A stretch of 64,000 nt of DNA from Cutaneotrichosporon cavernicola. Its lineage: Eukaryota > Basidiomycota > Tremellomycetes > Trichosporonales > Trichosporonaceae. The translations under genes and the position numbers were made by a program. How positions within the stretch are numbered: the first letter of the stretch is position 1; every line of letters begins with the position of its first letter. The notes beneath the pieces are model-generated. The model saw nothing but the letters and a program-made list of their open reading frames with translations. It ran no database searches and was not told the origin of the DNA. The stretch spans positions 1-64,000 of the forward strand of contig NC_083395.1 of assembly GCF_030864355.1 (NCBI RefSeq), written 5' to 3'. Of this stretch, positions 31,688 to 42,970 are shown piece by piece.

Positions 31688-33624
31688 TATGGCGATGAGG
31701 GGCCGATAGAGTCTGTGTAAGTACAGTCAGACTTGGGAGCTCACAAGCTGTTGAAAACAAGGGTCAGCGCAGTCGCGAGTCGGAGTCGGGGTCGGTGCGG
31801 GCGGGTTGATGCCAATCAAACTTGTCCAACCTGTAGCTGCTTGAACGTGTTAGGATTACAGTCAAGAGGGAGATATATGCCTCTCCCCCTTCTTAAGTAG
31901 CGATTGCCAGTCCTCGAGGCCATCGTTCATTGTTTGCAATCAAGCCTCCTGGTCTAAATGATATTCGCGGGAGAAAGGTGTTCGGAAAGAGGCCAAGTCC
32001 ACCAGCCATCGTGAATGACGAGACTTTTACAGGCGCATTTTGCATGGAAGGAGAATCAAAAGATGAAACGGCATTTGGCGGATGTTTCAGTTTCCAGCGG
32101 CGCGCTCCCGCTTGAAAATGTCGAATTAGACGCGGATCACTGCCGGCAACGGGAACAAGTTGTACCTTTTAGCAACCCCCCGCCAGCCGCTATTCCGCTC
32201 TTGGTTTCTCCTGAATCCCCTACCCAAAGCTGGGATCCAGCATACCAGCCCCCGCATTCCCAGAGGTCATGTTGTTGCGGGGTAACTGATCCTAGAAGAC
32301 ATCAGAGCCCGCGGGCGCGGAACAGAGTCCTTGTACCGATCCTGAAGCGTGTTGTGTGCTACCGCGTGCTCGTTCTGAACAACCTGAAAGCCCGCGTCGC
32401 TGTTAGCTAAACCCCTCCCGCGTCCCGTCCGACAGAACACGAATGAGATTGCAAGGGCACAGTAACCGCGGCGGATGACCACGCATACCCACCCAAGAAG
32501 GTAAATGGTCTGCTGGACTTGTTGGGGAACCAGTAGACATGCAATTCTGCAAATCGCCCTGTTTGAGGGTTACAGAAGCAGACGTCATGTCGTGTGGCTA
32601 GCCCTTGGCATCGGGCGGCACTAGTGCTAGTGATGACGAGAGGGATCGGGGCAGGGGGAGCCTGCCTTGCGCCCCCAAGGTAGTAGTTGACAGCCCGAGT
32701 CGGGGTACAGAAGAGGGCGGAAAGCTCGTCAGTGTCATGACATGTGTGGACAGAGGGCTTGTTGTGCGCCGCTCCGTGATCGGATCGAGGGACGTTGCGT
32801 ACTCTATGCGTGGATCCCGACACACTTGTTCTCGGTAATGCTCCTCCGCCCAATGTTGTCTATAACCCACCGCTCTCGCTCTCACAGGTGTTCGGGCGTG
32901 GGCTTGAACGACAGCGAGCTGGCCGATGCCCACCAACCCGTTTCCCTCGCGTGACCTGAGAGAGGTTTATATCGTACAACTGGAGTGTGTAGCCGTGCAT
33001 CATCGATGGAGATAAGCAATGCATGTTCCAAGGCAGCGTGTGAAATCGTCAACCTTGTAGAACCGCAGAGACGCGTGGCGCGCGTCAAGATCCCAGGTAC
33101 GGTAAGAAGAGAGGCACGTAGCGCTGTCGTCATAGCAACGAGAGGGTACTGTAGAACCAAACAATCAACACCTCCAGTGGCCATTCGAGAAACAACGAGG
33201 ACGCTCGGTAGTACACGGATGAATACTGTACAGCCGATCCTATGAGAGGTCTCAGAGCAAGGCCTGAGCGTAGCATTCCTGGCATTGGTCGGAAGACCAA
33301 TGCCAGTCTATTTACAGCGCTCAATGTGCGTCAGCGGTCTGTGAGCCTCAACTTTTCCCTCCCCTTCCAGCCGCCTCTGTAAGGCTAGACTACGCGGTAG
33401 GCCCATTCGTTTCAAACTTAGACAGGCTGGAGGACAGCATCAACGTCAGGCAGATAGGTAGATTGTGGAATGCCAGTCGAAAAGCCTGGACGCATACAGT
33501 AGCTGTCACGGGGTAAGTAGAATTTAAGCATCGGGGGGGGGAAACGGAAAGGCCACTTCATCGGTAAGCAGTACTGCTATTACGCGTATATGTACATCTT
33601 GGATTCTCAGACGCCTTTTGGTGT
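31688..33624. other. Long intergenic interval
   Basis: About 1.9 kb. The left part is the promoter of the minus-strand SBP-like gene; the right part is downstream of the acyltransferase gene. Short frames on both strands show no domain. A G-run of 9 occurs at 33533-33541. Nothing else supported. Confidence 0.5.
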
Positions 33625-35115
33625 CTACTTGGGAGTCAGGCCGATCGCGGTCACTAGTGCGTCGCCGAGGCCGAGACGTGGCGCCTTGGTGTAGAGCACC
33701 GGGAAGCCGACGTCCATCCAGGAGTCGGAAATGAACCGTCCTGTCGCGATGAGGAATGTCCACGTCCAGATCCAGCCGAAGATACCGCCTACGCGGCGAC
33801 CAGTGAGGCTCCTGAACGCACGCTCCGCGATACAGCCAAAGCCTGACGCCATGAAGAAGACGTAGATCCCCACCATGTTGGGTACAGGCTCCATGCCGAG
33901 GTGCCCGATAATGTGGAGAATGCCGCTGAAATGGAAAACGAGGAGCATGTACGTGACGCGCCCACGCATGAAGCGAGGCAGGAAAGACATTACGATCATC
34001 GACTGCACGGCCATGTAATGCTGTCATTAGCGCTTACCGGATGATGACAAAGGGACTGACACGAATGACCTGCTGCCAGCGCTTGCTCCACATCTCGTTG
34101 ATGCTGGTGGAGAGGATCGGCGAGTTGATGATTGGAAAGTCCCATGCGTCTGTCTCCCACAACGTTGAGATTGCGATTGCCGCGATCGCGTGGTGGCCCG
34201 CTCCCATGTAGAGAGCGGTGACGGTGGCCATGAGGCCGGTCGCGAAGATCAGCGCTGCAATCCTCTGCGGCCCCTCCCACTGGGAGATGAACGCATTGAT
34301 GCAATCGGGACGTCCTCCGGGCGCACAGAGAGTGTCCTCGCCAAGGGTCCGCATGAAGGACAAGATCACGTCGGCAAAGGCGTAGCGCCATACCACCGCC
34401 CAAAGATGACGCATGACTGTAGCCAATGGCCCGCGCGGCACCCAGCGGGGGTGCACGTAGTGGTAACCCTTCAGCTTGCTGTTACGGGGCCCAAGGGACT
34501 GGTCCAGTCCGATGCTACCCAGTCCGACGTTGCGGAAGTTGGTTGTCAAATCGAGGGCACTAAGGAAGCGTGCCCTGGCCCCCTTGGGCGGGGGGTTACG
34601 AAGAAAACGAGGGTCGATGAGGGGCCCGGTGAGGCAGGACCACTCGATGTACTTTGCCACGACAAAGAAAGCGTACAGAGTCAGCCCGGCGTTGGCCATG
34701 TTGAGACCAGGTTCTAGAATGAGCGACAAGTTTGATGATGCTCTCCCACATTCAACTCGCCTACAAGGAACAAGGCGCACTCACCATTGATTCGAAACTC
34801 CAGCCAGCAGGGAATGTACAGAGCGAGGCCCAGGACACCGAGAGCGGCACGCTGGGGACGAGTGCCAGGTTTCACGATCAAGTACCCCTGTAAGAGCAGG
34901 GGCAGACTGGCAATCGTGTACGCAGGTAGGGCCCAATTATTCCACTCTCGCCCACGGAGGCGAGCCTCGTGGATGGCGTTCAGAGGCCCAAATGGAGGCT
35001 GGGTAAGCCACGCCTGCAAGTCGCGGACGGCAGGCGAGGCTAGAAAGTTGTTGACGCCGGGCGGTAGCCGCGACGTTAGAAAGTCGGTGACAGCGGGGGT
35101 GGAGACCAGCTGCAT
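33625..35115 (-). CDS. Wax-synthase-like membrane O-acyltransferase, catalytic His replaced
   Basis: Three exons (35115-34785, 34713-34061, 34020-33625) encode 459 aa with about eight hydrophobic segments. The central block SINEMWSKRWQQVIR corresponds to the FWGRRWHQ motif of the wax synthase/MBOAT_2 family, which transfers acyl groups to alcohols in the ER membrane. Fungal members acetylate terpenoids and other secondary metabolites. Here the usual catalytic His is Gln (RWQQ), so activity is uncertain. The adjacent His comes directly after the splice (R-HYMAVQ), three residues downstream of the motif, and cannot simply substitute. An alternative reading with a 17-bp intron was rejected as too short. 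Confidence 0.75.
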
Positions 35116-35332
35116 GGTGAAGAAGGAGTGTGGGGTTGGGAGACATGGAGAAAGCAGGGGTCAGTGAGTCAGTATATAAGGATGAGAAGTCGATGATGCG
35201 GGTATGTCAACCGACATCGGGGCGTCAGCGATCTGTGACACGCATCACATACCAACCTGTCATCGCAGAATGTCGAATGTGAGGCAGAAGAGCAAAAGAG
35301 CAAAAGATACACACCAGTCGTTTAAGACTGCC

Positions 35333-35423
35333 GGTCCTCGCCGCGATTCGAACGCGGGGCCACTCCCATAGTCTGCGATTGTGCAACCCTAAGAGAGTAT
35401 GATAACCACTACACCACGAGGAC
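35333..35423 (-). tRNA. tRNA-Pro(AGG) with an 18-nt intron
   Basis: Acceptor stem GTCCTCG/CGAGGAC with 7 pairs, T stem CCGCG/CGCGG with loop TTCGAAT, anticodon stem CTCTC/GGGAG with one G-T pair. The loop reads TT-AGG-G, giving anticodon AGG (Pro). An 18-nt intron follows position 37. Spliced length is 73 nt with discriminator C. Oligo-T runs follow at 35293-35310 on the transcribed strand. The D stem is weak (three pairs), typical of this tRNA class. Confidence 0.9.
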
Positions 35424-35586
35424 GTATTTGGATGCTTGAAGAATTTCCAGGTCCTTATTTGAAACGAAGCATGCCTTGTGACCTGGTGCCCAGTAATACC
35501 AGAGCACCTCTCTCTTGCCAGCAAAGGTGCCATGTCCACAACTGCATTTGCTATACTATGTGATTTGTGCTTAGTATGTTTTCCTG

Positions 35587-37752
35587 CTACAGTTGTCGCC
35601 TCTTGTGCTTATATGCGGGGTGGTCGGGTGTGACGTACGCCGTCGCCTCGGGCCCACCCATCGACTCGCGGAGTGTCTTGCGGGGCGCGTCGGGCACCTG
35701 CTCGGGGACTCGACCCCGACGGCGGAGTTCTGGTACGACGTGCTCAATGATGTCCTCGAATGTGTTGGGTGTGACGGCGTACGCGAGGTTGAAGCCGTCG
35801 AGGTCAGCTTCGTCGATCCACTGTTCGAGCTGGTTGGCAACGTTGGTTGCGCTTCCGACGATTAGTGGGCCCAGCCCGCCAATGGCTATTTTCTCCGCGA
35901 TCTTGCGCGGCGTCCACACCTCGTCGCCTGTCCCCTGCTTACTCCACATCTGGTTCACGGAGCGGATGGCATCGTTCTCGACGTACTCGAGCGGTTGGTC
36001 GACGTCGATGGTGGACAGGTCGACACCTGCCCACCCTCCATACAGTGCGAGGGCACCCTCGATGCTCGCATACTGCCTGTACTCGTCGTACTTGGCCTGG
36101 GCCGCCTCCTCGGTTGAGCCGGTGATGATTGTTACCAGAGCGAAGATCTTGACGTTGGCAGGGTCACGGCCTTGTTCGCGCGCGCTGGCGCGGATGCCGC
36201 TCGTAATCTTCTTGAGGTGCGGCACGGTGGGCCCGGCAATAAACACGCTCTCGGCGTGTTTAGCCGCAAACGCTTGCCCCTTTGTGCTCGCGCCTGCCTG
36301 GAAGAGGTACGGTGTGCGTTGCGGACTTGGCTCACAGAGATGTGCACCTGGCACGTGAAAGTACTTGCCCTCGTGCTCGATGTCGTGTACTTTGTCGGGG
36401 TGGGCGTAGATACCTTTCTCTGCGGCCTCGGCGGGCTCAAGTACCGCATCGTCCTCCCACGAGTTCTCCCAGAGCTTGTAACACACCTCCATGAATTCCT
36501 CGGCGATGTTGTATCGCTCGTCGTGCGGTACTTGCGTCTCGAGGCCGAGGTTGGTCGCGGCGCTCTTAAGGTAGGATGTGACGACATTCCAAGCAACACG
36601 GCCCTTTGTCAAGTGGTCGAGAGTGCTCATGCGACGCGCAAAGGCGTACGGAAGTTCGTACGTAAGGCTCACTGTGACACCGAAGCCAAGGCGCTTAGTC
36701 ACCGCTGCCATGGCGCTGATCGGCCCAACGGGATCGTTCACCGGCACCTGCGAGGCGGAGCGGACCGCCGCGTCGCGGCTGCCGCGATATACGTCGTAGA
36801 TGCCGACGACGTCAGCGAGGAATAGAGAATCAAACCCTCCGCGTTCGAGCAACTGGGCCAGGTTGATCCAGTACTCAAGGTCCTTGTAGGTGCGCGCCCG
36901 GTCGGATGGGTGCGTCCACATGCCGGGTGCCTGGTGGCCGACACAGCACATGTCAAACGCGTTGAGGTAGATGCGCTTCTTTAAAGGCGGCGGTGTGAGT
37001 GAGCCGTACACACCTCCGTGGTACACGAGAGGCTTGCCTGGCGAGAGGGTGATGTTGTCCAGGCGCCCAATGGCTAGAAGGTTGTCACCCGCTACGCTAA
37101 ATGAAACGATATCGCCGCTGAAGCGGGCGAGCGAGGGTAGTTTTGGTAGGCCATCCTCGCCCCAGCTCCAATCATCGTTCGAGAAGCGCTTCGAGGTGGT
37201 GGCTGAAAAGCGCGTGGCGATGTGTCCCTGGTCTTCGCGTAGAAGATGCGCGGCAAAGCGTAGCGAACGTGAAAGCGTGTCGAGCGAGGAAGAGGTCCTT
37301 CCAACGTTGAACGACACCATCGGCGGGTCGACACACACGCTGTTCACCGTGATAGCGGTGAAGCCGACTGGATGGCCCGCATGAGAAGAGGTGATGACCC
37401 AGACACTCGTCGCAGCGTTGCGGAACGCCGTGCGCAGGTGGGTCCCGTCGACTGAGCCTGTACTGGAGGTCGACGAGCGTCGCCGGGCGTCAATGCCAGC
37501 AAACACCTGCGTGATGTCAGGCTTCGCAGCCGGTGCAGCCCTGGGTGAGAGGGAACCTGACGACTCAGCCGAGGACTGGAACGAGGCCGGAGGAGACTGG
37601 GCCGACAGACTCTTCTCCGGAGGCGGCGATGGCGGTGAGATTGACGTAGAGGCAACGCGGTTGATGATGCCAGCGACGGTCGCGGTCGTTGGTGCGGCCT
37701 TGGGAGCGCGCGGGCGGGCATAGAGCCCGTTGGGTGCCTCCGTAGGAGCCAT
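35587..37752 (-). CDS. Fused flavin reductase and NtaA/DszA-type flavin monooxygenase
   Basis: Intronless, 721 aa. After a Ser/Pro/Ala-rich N-terminus (about 100 aa), residues about 105-265 form a flavin-reductase-like domain of the HpaC/NtaB type (FRNAATSVWVITSSHAGHPVGF; ITVNSVCVDPPMVSFNV; the AHLLREDQ segment). Residues about 270-715 form a complete nitrilotriacetate monooxygenase A-type domain of the bacterial luciferase-like group: LNAFDMCCVGHQAPGMWTHP, AQLLERGGFDSLFLADVVGI, GRVAWNVVTSYLKSAATNLG, PHDERYNIAEEF. In bacteria these are two separate proteins, one making FMNH2 and the other using it to oxygenate aminopolycarboxylates, dibenzothiophene sulfone or sulfonates. Fusion would channel reduced flavin. 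It faces an UNC93-like transporter across a 1.3-kb shared promoter region. Confidence 0.92.
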   Translation of the reverse strand: MAPTEAPNGLYARPRAPKAAPTTATVAGIINRVASTSISPPSPPPEKSLSAQSPPASFQSSAESSGSLSPRAAPAAKPDITQVFAGIDARRRSSTSSTGSVDGTHLRTAFRNAATSVWVITSSHAGHPVGFTAITVNSVCVDPPMVSFNVGRTSSSLDTLSRSLRFAAHLLREDQGHIATRFSATTSKRFSNDDWSWGEDGLPKLPSLARFSGDIVSFSVAGDNLLAIGRLDNITLSPGKPLVYHGGVYGSLTPPPLKKRIYLNAFDMCCVGHQAPGMWTHPSDRARTYKDLEYWINLAQLLERGGFDSLFLADVVGIYDVYRGSRDAAVRSASQVPVNDPVGPISAMAAVTKRLGFGVTVSLTYELPYAFARRMSTLDHLTKGRVAWNVVTSYLKSAATNLGLETQVPHDERYNIAEEFMEVCYKLWENSWEDDAVLEPAEAAEKGIYAHPDKVHDIEHEGKYFHVPGAHLCEPSPQRTPYLFQAGASTKGQAFAAKHAESVFIAGPTVPHLKKITSGIRASAREQGRDPANVKIFALVTIITGSTEEAAQAKYDEYRQYASIEGALALYGGWAGVDLSTIDVDQPLEYVENDAIRSVNQMWSKQGTGDEVWTPRKIAEKIAIGGLGPLIVGSATNVANQLEQWIDEADLDGFNLAYAVTPNTFEDIIEHVVPELRRRGRVPEQVPDAPRKTLRESMGGPEATAYVTPDHPAYKHKRRQL

Positions 37753-39045
37753 GATGGCTGGTGAGGTTGGTGGGTTGCGGGAATGTGGCGAGTGGTCGAA
37801 ACTATCTCTCGCTTTTGACAGGCCGACGTGTGGATGCGCTTTCAGTCGCTCTTGCAGAAAGCTGAATTGAATGTGCCGGGCAAGCTAGATGAAGCAACAG
37901 TGAACGGGAGCCGGTGTGATCTTTAAATGCCGGGTAAAGAGACTCGTCTGCTACAGGAAGTATCTCTCGTGCTGCGACTCCCCATAACCCCTACCTCGTA
38001 TGGCGGCCGAACAGGCGCGGAGGAGCTCACCACAACACCGACTGTAGCGTGGTTGATCGGAGATCGATCGGAGACCGCCACACATTTGCGGTACCCAAGG
38101 GAAACACGCCATGCGTCGTGCCGAGGTTACTGCTACGCCTTTCCACCGCCATTGAGCTGTAGAGTCTGGCGTTCACATAGGCATTGGTGCCTGTGGCCGG
38201 CATCCGGAGGTGGCATCGGTCAGGTTGCGGGGTCTTTTTGCGTGCTTGAGGTATTTTCCATGGTGATGGGAAGGGTCAGTGTACGGCTGTAGGGCTGTGA
38301 GTGAGAGTAGATGCGGGGACTAGTTGAGTAGCTGACCAAGGAAGGCCATGTCGACATGTATTGGATGATGATAAAACGCCATGATAGGGCGAATGGCGAG
38401 ATGATGACGACAGGGTGAGTGATGTGACTCTGGACCCTAAACTCACCCCTCCAACCACACCTCCTCATTCTTGTCTTCTTGTTTCATACAATGGCTACTC
38501 ATCACCTCAACCCCTATCTCACCAGCTACAATCAATACTGGTGCGGGTGCGCGCTTATTGACCGCTGCTTCTGACTCGGACTCGCTCACGGGATCAAACT
38601 TGGCAGACTGGGCCAACAACTCATGTACCTCGCGCCATCAAGACGCATGGTGGTGACAGCCAGCACGCCTGCCACTATCGTCAATGTCCAATACTAAGGC
38701 ATGATTAAGTCTTCACGCTCTCTCGATATGACTGGTTGGCCGAACAGGCCGGACTGCTGGCCCCACGGATGGCGAAGAAGGGCTGCTCGACCGTTGGCGA
38801 TGCACCACGGCGCGGCGCGGATGCTACAGGATGCGTCGGCGATCTTGCGGTCTAGTCTTGGCCGAACTAGGGTGCTGATGCCACTGCCGCGGTATCCTAG
38901 TCATTAGCTTCATCGTTGATTGGAACAGCACGGTCTGTCCCTCTCGCCACAGAAGGAAGAGCGATTGCGAGACTCGAGATGGGGACCATCTAAAAGCGCG
39001 CCGAGGTCTGGTGACAGACCTGAGCCCCCGTACCATCAAGACACC
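37753..39045. promoter_or_regulatory. Shared upstream region of monooxygenase and transporter
   Basis: 1.3 kb between divergent start codons at 37752 (minus) and 39046 (plus). It contains a clustered GATCGGAGATCGATCGGAG motif near 38057-38075 and CGG/CCG triplets that zinc-cluster regulators could bind, but no site is proven. Open frames here lack domains. Confidence 0.4.
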
Positions 39046-40766
39046 ATGTCGAGCGCTGATATCTCTGTGGAGAAGAGTGTCGAAATCTTGCAGCCGAACC
39101 CCCAGGCTGTGGCCGATGCGCTACCGACACATCCAGACAACTCACTGCTCGGGCGCTTCAAGCATTGGATCCGTGACCGCGACTACCATGTGTGGGTCAT
39201 GTCGCTAGGTGAGTTTGCCGCACTCTTCTTATGCCGAGGCCGGGTTGCCCATAGTGCCCGCAGTCCTCGCGACGCCTGATCCACCGATCCCGCTCACTGA
39301 CGTCAGGCTTCCTGCTTCTGTTCACGTCGTACCCCATCCAGGGCGTCCAGACGATTCGCTTCCCAGACACGGGCGCGTACATCCTCATCGTTCTGTACTC
39401 GGCGTACTTTGTGACGTCGATGTGGGCGACCTTCTTCCTCAGCTGGTGGGGCCTCGAGTGGTGTCTCCCGTGGGGCCCGATCTCGTACGCGACCTGGATC
39501 GCGTGCATGTTCAGCGAGAACAACGCCGCCAACCTCGTTGGTGCGGCATTCTTCGGCTGGGGTGCTGGAATCCTCTGGCCTGCAGCAGGACAGCTCATCG
39601 CGGCAGTGAGTACACCTGCCAACCGTGCTTCCAACGCCGGCATCTATCAGTGCGCTTTCCACATCGGTGTGTTTGCCGGCGGCCTCATCCTCGGCGCCGT
39701 CCAGAAGACGCTCTCCAACTTCAACCACCAATACGCCGTCTTCATCAGCTTGTGCGGAACAAGTGTGATCACGTTCTTCATCCATGCGATCACGTTCCGG
39801 CGCCGCTTCCGACAGCCGCAGAAGAAAAAGAACGGCGATACCGAAGGGAGCGAGACTGGGCTCCACCGTGTTCAGGGCGCTGACGGTACCATCGAGTACC
39901 GCTCAGTCCAGGGCAAGGACCTCAAGTCGGAGACTGCAGTCGTCCAAGACCTCGCCCTCAGTGGCGGTCGCGAGTACGAGAAGAACAAGCTAAAGGAGTG
40001 GAAGGAAAACTTTTGGCGACCACTCCAGATGCTCTTTCACCCTGTGTTCGGCCCTCTCGGCCCAGCTATCTTCGTCACCGGTGGCATGACGCAAGGCTGG
40101 TTCAACGCGTCGTTTAATAAGATTGTTGTCAACGTTGGCGGCGACTGGAATGGATGGATCTACGCTATTAGTGAGAGTTGGGCAATCGTTGCCAGTATCG
40201 TCTTCGGCCTCTTCTACGACCGCCTCCGCACACGCTACATTGCGGCCCGCTTCCGCTGGGTCATGTACGTCCATGTCGTCGCCTACTACTTCCTGTGCGG
40301 CCTCGCGCTCGCGGCGTGGTACATGGCCGAAAGGGGGATCGGCCATGGACCGGGCCAAACCCGTCCCAGCCACTTCAAGGTCGTGCTCAGCTTTGCTGGA
40401 GCGTTCTACAATATCCAGCTCCTCGCACTTGAAGTTTCCATTCTCACATACCTTTCCACCTTTCTCACCTACAACGCCGACGTCGCCTTTTCCTCCAAGA
40501 TTGGCTGCGAAGCTGGCGGATACTTGTTGGTGTTCGGCCTCGTCAACGTACTCAACCCCAAGTGGATGATCGTGCTGCTCTTCTGCGTCGGTCCACCGGC
40601 ACATCTTGTCTACCTCCTGTGGTGGCAGGCGCCCTTGCGCCCTGTTGCGACCATCATGGGTCAGGGCGACGACGAGGTTGATAGGAATTACCGCAAAGAC
40701 TCCACGCCAACAGTTGCTGGTGACGAGGAGAGTACTTCCGAGGTAGCAGCACTGCCTTTGCAATGA
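39046..40766 (+). CDS. UNC93-like major facilitator transporter
   Basis: Two exons (39046-39208, 39307-40766; 98-bp intron) encode 540 aa. The start at 39046 gives a short cytosolic tail and a first membrane segment beginning GFLLLFTSYPIQGVQT, typical of the UNC-93-like branch of MFS in fungi. A long charged loop lies between the N- and C-terminal halves (RRRFRQPQKKKNGDTEGSE onward), then about six further membrane segments. It probably moves a small solute or acts in ion regulation. Its divergent pairing with the fused flavin monooxygenase suggests import of that enzyme's substrate, which is inference. Confidence 0.82.
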
Positions 40767-41214
40767 GCAGAGGCGACAATGCAATGTGTTTTCCATGTAC
40801 CATGGCTTTGGGCAGCTTGGCCGAGATGTCGACGGCTCGTCTCCGTGGCAAGGGTGAGTCTAAAACCGACCCTTCATGTTCCTCCACGTCCTACGTGACT
40901 GGTTATATCCTGTCAATCTCATTCGGCATCAGCTGCTGACGCTATCAGGTAATATGGATGTTTGTCGGAGAGACGGTGAAGCATCTGTTCGTCTATCGAC
41001 AAAGCCTGTGACAACGCCTTCAGGCTCCACTACTCCCTATGTTTGCATTTACTAGAGCAGAGCAATGACCAACAAGTAGTGTGGTCCTTCCCACACTCTG
41101 TCACTTCAGTAGGAGGATACGTATGCCATCGTCGCCCAAGCGAATGTGCTGCGCAAGGTGCTACCGAGGGGCTATTAATGGTAGTCTCCTCCTCTCTCCT
41201 TATCCACTCTCCGA
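40767..41214. other. Convergent intergenic region
   Basis: Between convergent genes; 3' UTR-like sequence. No gene seen. Confidence 0.5.
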
Positions 41215-42738
41215 TCAAGCTCTGTCATTCGCATGAGCGCCCATGTGGTCTGTAGTGTGGGCTGGCGTCTTGACTTGCCGCCGCGGTCTGCCTTGCGACG
41301 CACTCCATGTTGGGTTGTATGTTGGAGGCATGTCGACGATTTGGTCCGAGGCGCTCGCAAGCACCTGGGGGACGGGGCCGGCATCTTCCTGGATGCGGTA
41401 GGTGGGCTGCACATCGTTGACGTTGACAGTTGGGTCGCCGATAGCGAACACCGCCGTACCAGGAAGAGAACCCGAGAAGCTCGACGGGACCGACTTGTGA
41501 GACAGGGGGCCTCTCACGGAGCTCGGCAGAGGAGCCGCCTGGTAGTACCCGACGGCGCTCGATGTCTCTGTCGTGGACCCTGTTGAGCGGACGTACGAGC
41601 CGTGGCCCTCGTTGAGCTTTGTCCCCTGGAACTGGAGGTTAGGATTCAAGTCCGTTGGGGACCGGATGACCTGCATGGGCGGACCGTTCGGACCAAAGTA
41701 CGGGTCCGGCTCCGCAAGGTCGACTGGTGCTTGCGCGTAGGAGACCTTCTTGGCCGCGGTGCGGCGGCGCCACCAGAAACAAGCGAAGATGCTCAAACAA
41801 ACAATCGCCAGGGCCGCTGCTCCGCCAATCGCGATGCCAGCAATGGTACCCCCGCTCAAACTCGATGACTTGGAGGCCGAAATCGGAGACGGTCTAGAGT
41901 GAAGCACACCACACTCGGTCCCGGACACGACGGACATGATATCGGTGCTTCCCCCTTGGTGCTTCTGGTAGTCACGCATTGTGAAGACGACCTGGTTGCC
42001 GGCTTCGACATTCAGAGGAAGCGCTTTTGTCAGCGGTATATGCGGGCTGACTCACTCAGCTCGGACGTGTCGGGCGCTCCGGTCGTCTTCCACACATCTC
42101 CTCCGGGTACAATGCCAATTAGGACGAGAGGCAAATTCACGGTTATGTTCTGGTTGGCTGCCATTACCGTTGTGAGGCTGAGACTCTTGCATTGGGGAAC
42201 AATGGCGCCAGGTCCCGAGCCGCCCATGCTGTCCGACCACCGAAACTGGAAAGGCGGGTCCTGGTAAATTGAACACGAGATGCCTGGGTTCTCGTTGACA
42301 TCGAGGAGCGTGGTCGCAGACGAGAAATCACCATTGGAGTCCTCGATAAAAAACGTGAGTTGAGTGGTCTTTTTGGTGGCCTGGTTGAACCTCGGGACTG
42401 TCGTCAGCTTTGAGAGGGACACAGGGACCAAGGGGCATGACTTACAAACACAGTTCCAACTTGCCGTACCGCTACTCTGATCAAGTCGAAGGGTCTGAGA
42501 GGGAAGAAATGCAGCCTAGTGTTAGCTGCGCAGTCGAGGCCAGTTCGGTTGAAACTGCAGTACCCACAACAGCATTGAACGTGTATGGTGGAGTACCGCC
42601 CCCATACTGGAACTCGATGTCGACGCATTGTGAGATTCGGGAGGTAGTGAGCTTAAGTGTGGGTTTGGCTGCGACCAAAGAGATGACAACGACGAGGAAG
42701 TAGGTCAAGGTGAGACCCCACCCATTGAGAGACGACAT
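41215..42738 (-). CDS. Single-pass membrane glycoprotein with a beta-sandwich-like ectodomain
   Basis: Four exons (42738-42568, 42515-42446, 42397-42056, 42023-41215) encode 463 aa. A signal peptide (LTYFLVVVISLVAAKP region) precedes an extracellular part of about 230 residues with paired Cys (CVDIEF, WNCVF, ISCSIY, PQCKSL) and strand-like spacing. One transmembrane helix follows (GTIAGIAIGGAAALAIVCLSIF, read with a short overlap), flanked by Ser-rich and basic (WWRRRT) residues, then a disordered Pro/Ser/Gln-rich cytosolic tail. This layout is common in basidiomycete receptor-like or Mid2-like proteins of unknown ligand. The frame was confirmed at all three introns (52, 48, 32 bp). No enzymatic motif. 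Confidence 0.82.
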
Positions 42739-42942
42739 TATGTCGATGTTGATCAAAGGTGAGGAAGGTGAGGAAGGTGAAAGGGAGTTGGTAAACTGAG
42801 AAATAAGGCGGTGTTGCGAGGCTGAAGGATGGGAAGAGAAGGTCAGCGTATGACAGAGAGAATAGAGGGTGTTTGGCAACACAGTCTTTTGCCACCGCTA
42901 TGGCCGCTGGCATGAGCATGGGTTGTGTGGGTTGCAAGGTAC

Positions 42943-42970
42943 GGGGGGGGGGGGGGGGGGGGGGGGGGGG
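42943..42970. repeat. Poly-G tract of 28 bases
   Basis: An uninterrupted run of 28 G on the plus strand, followed by AGGGGAGG. It lies 205 bp upstream of the receptor-like gene's start codon, in its promoter. Length may be unstable in vivo or imprecise in sequencing. Confidence 0.9.

Noticed and set aside
34021..34037. 17-bp intron in the acyltransferase gene
   Set aside because: Although it has GT and AG ends, it is too short. A 40-bp intron with GTCAGT donor (34021-34060) also keeps the frame.
39990..40796. 268-codon minus-strand frame
   Set aside because: Antisense to the transporter's second exon, whose membrane segments are convincing.
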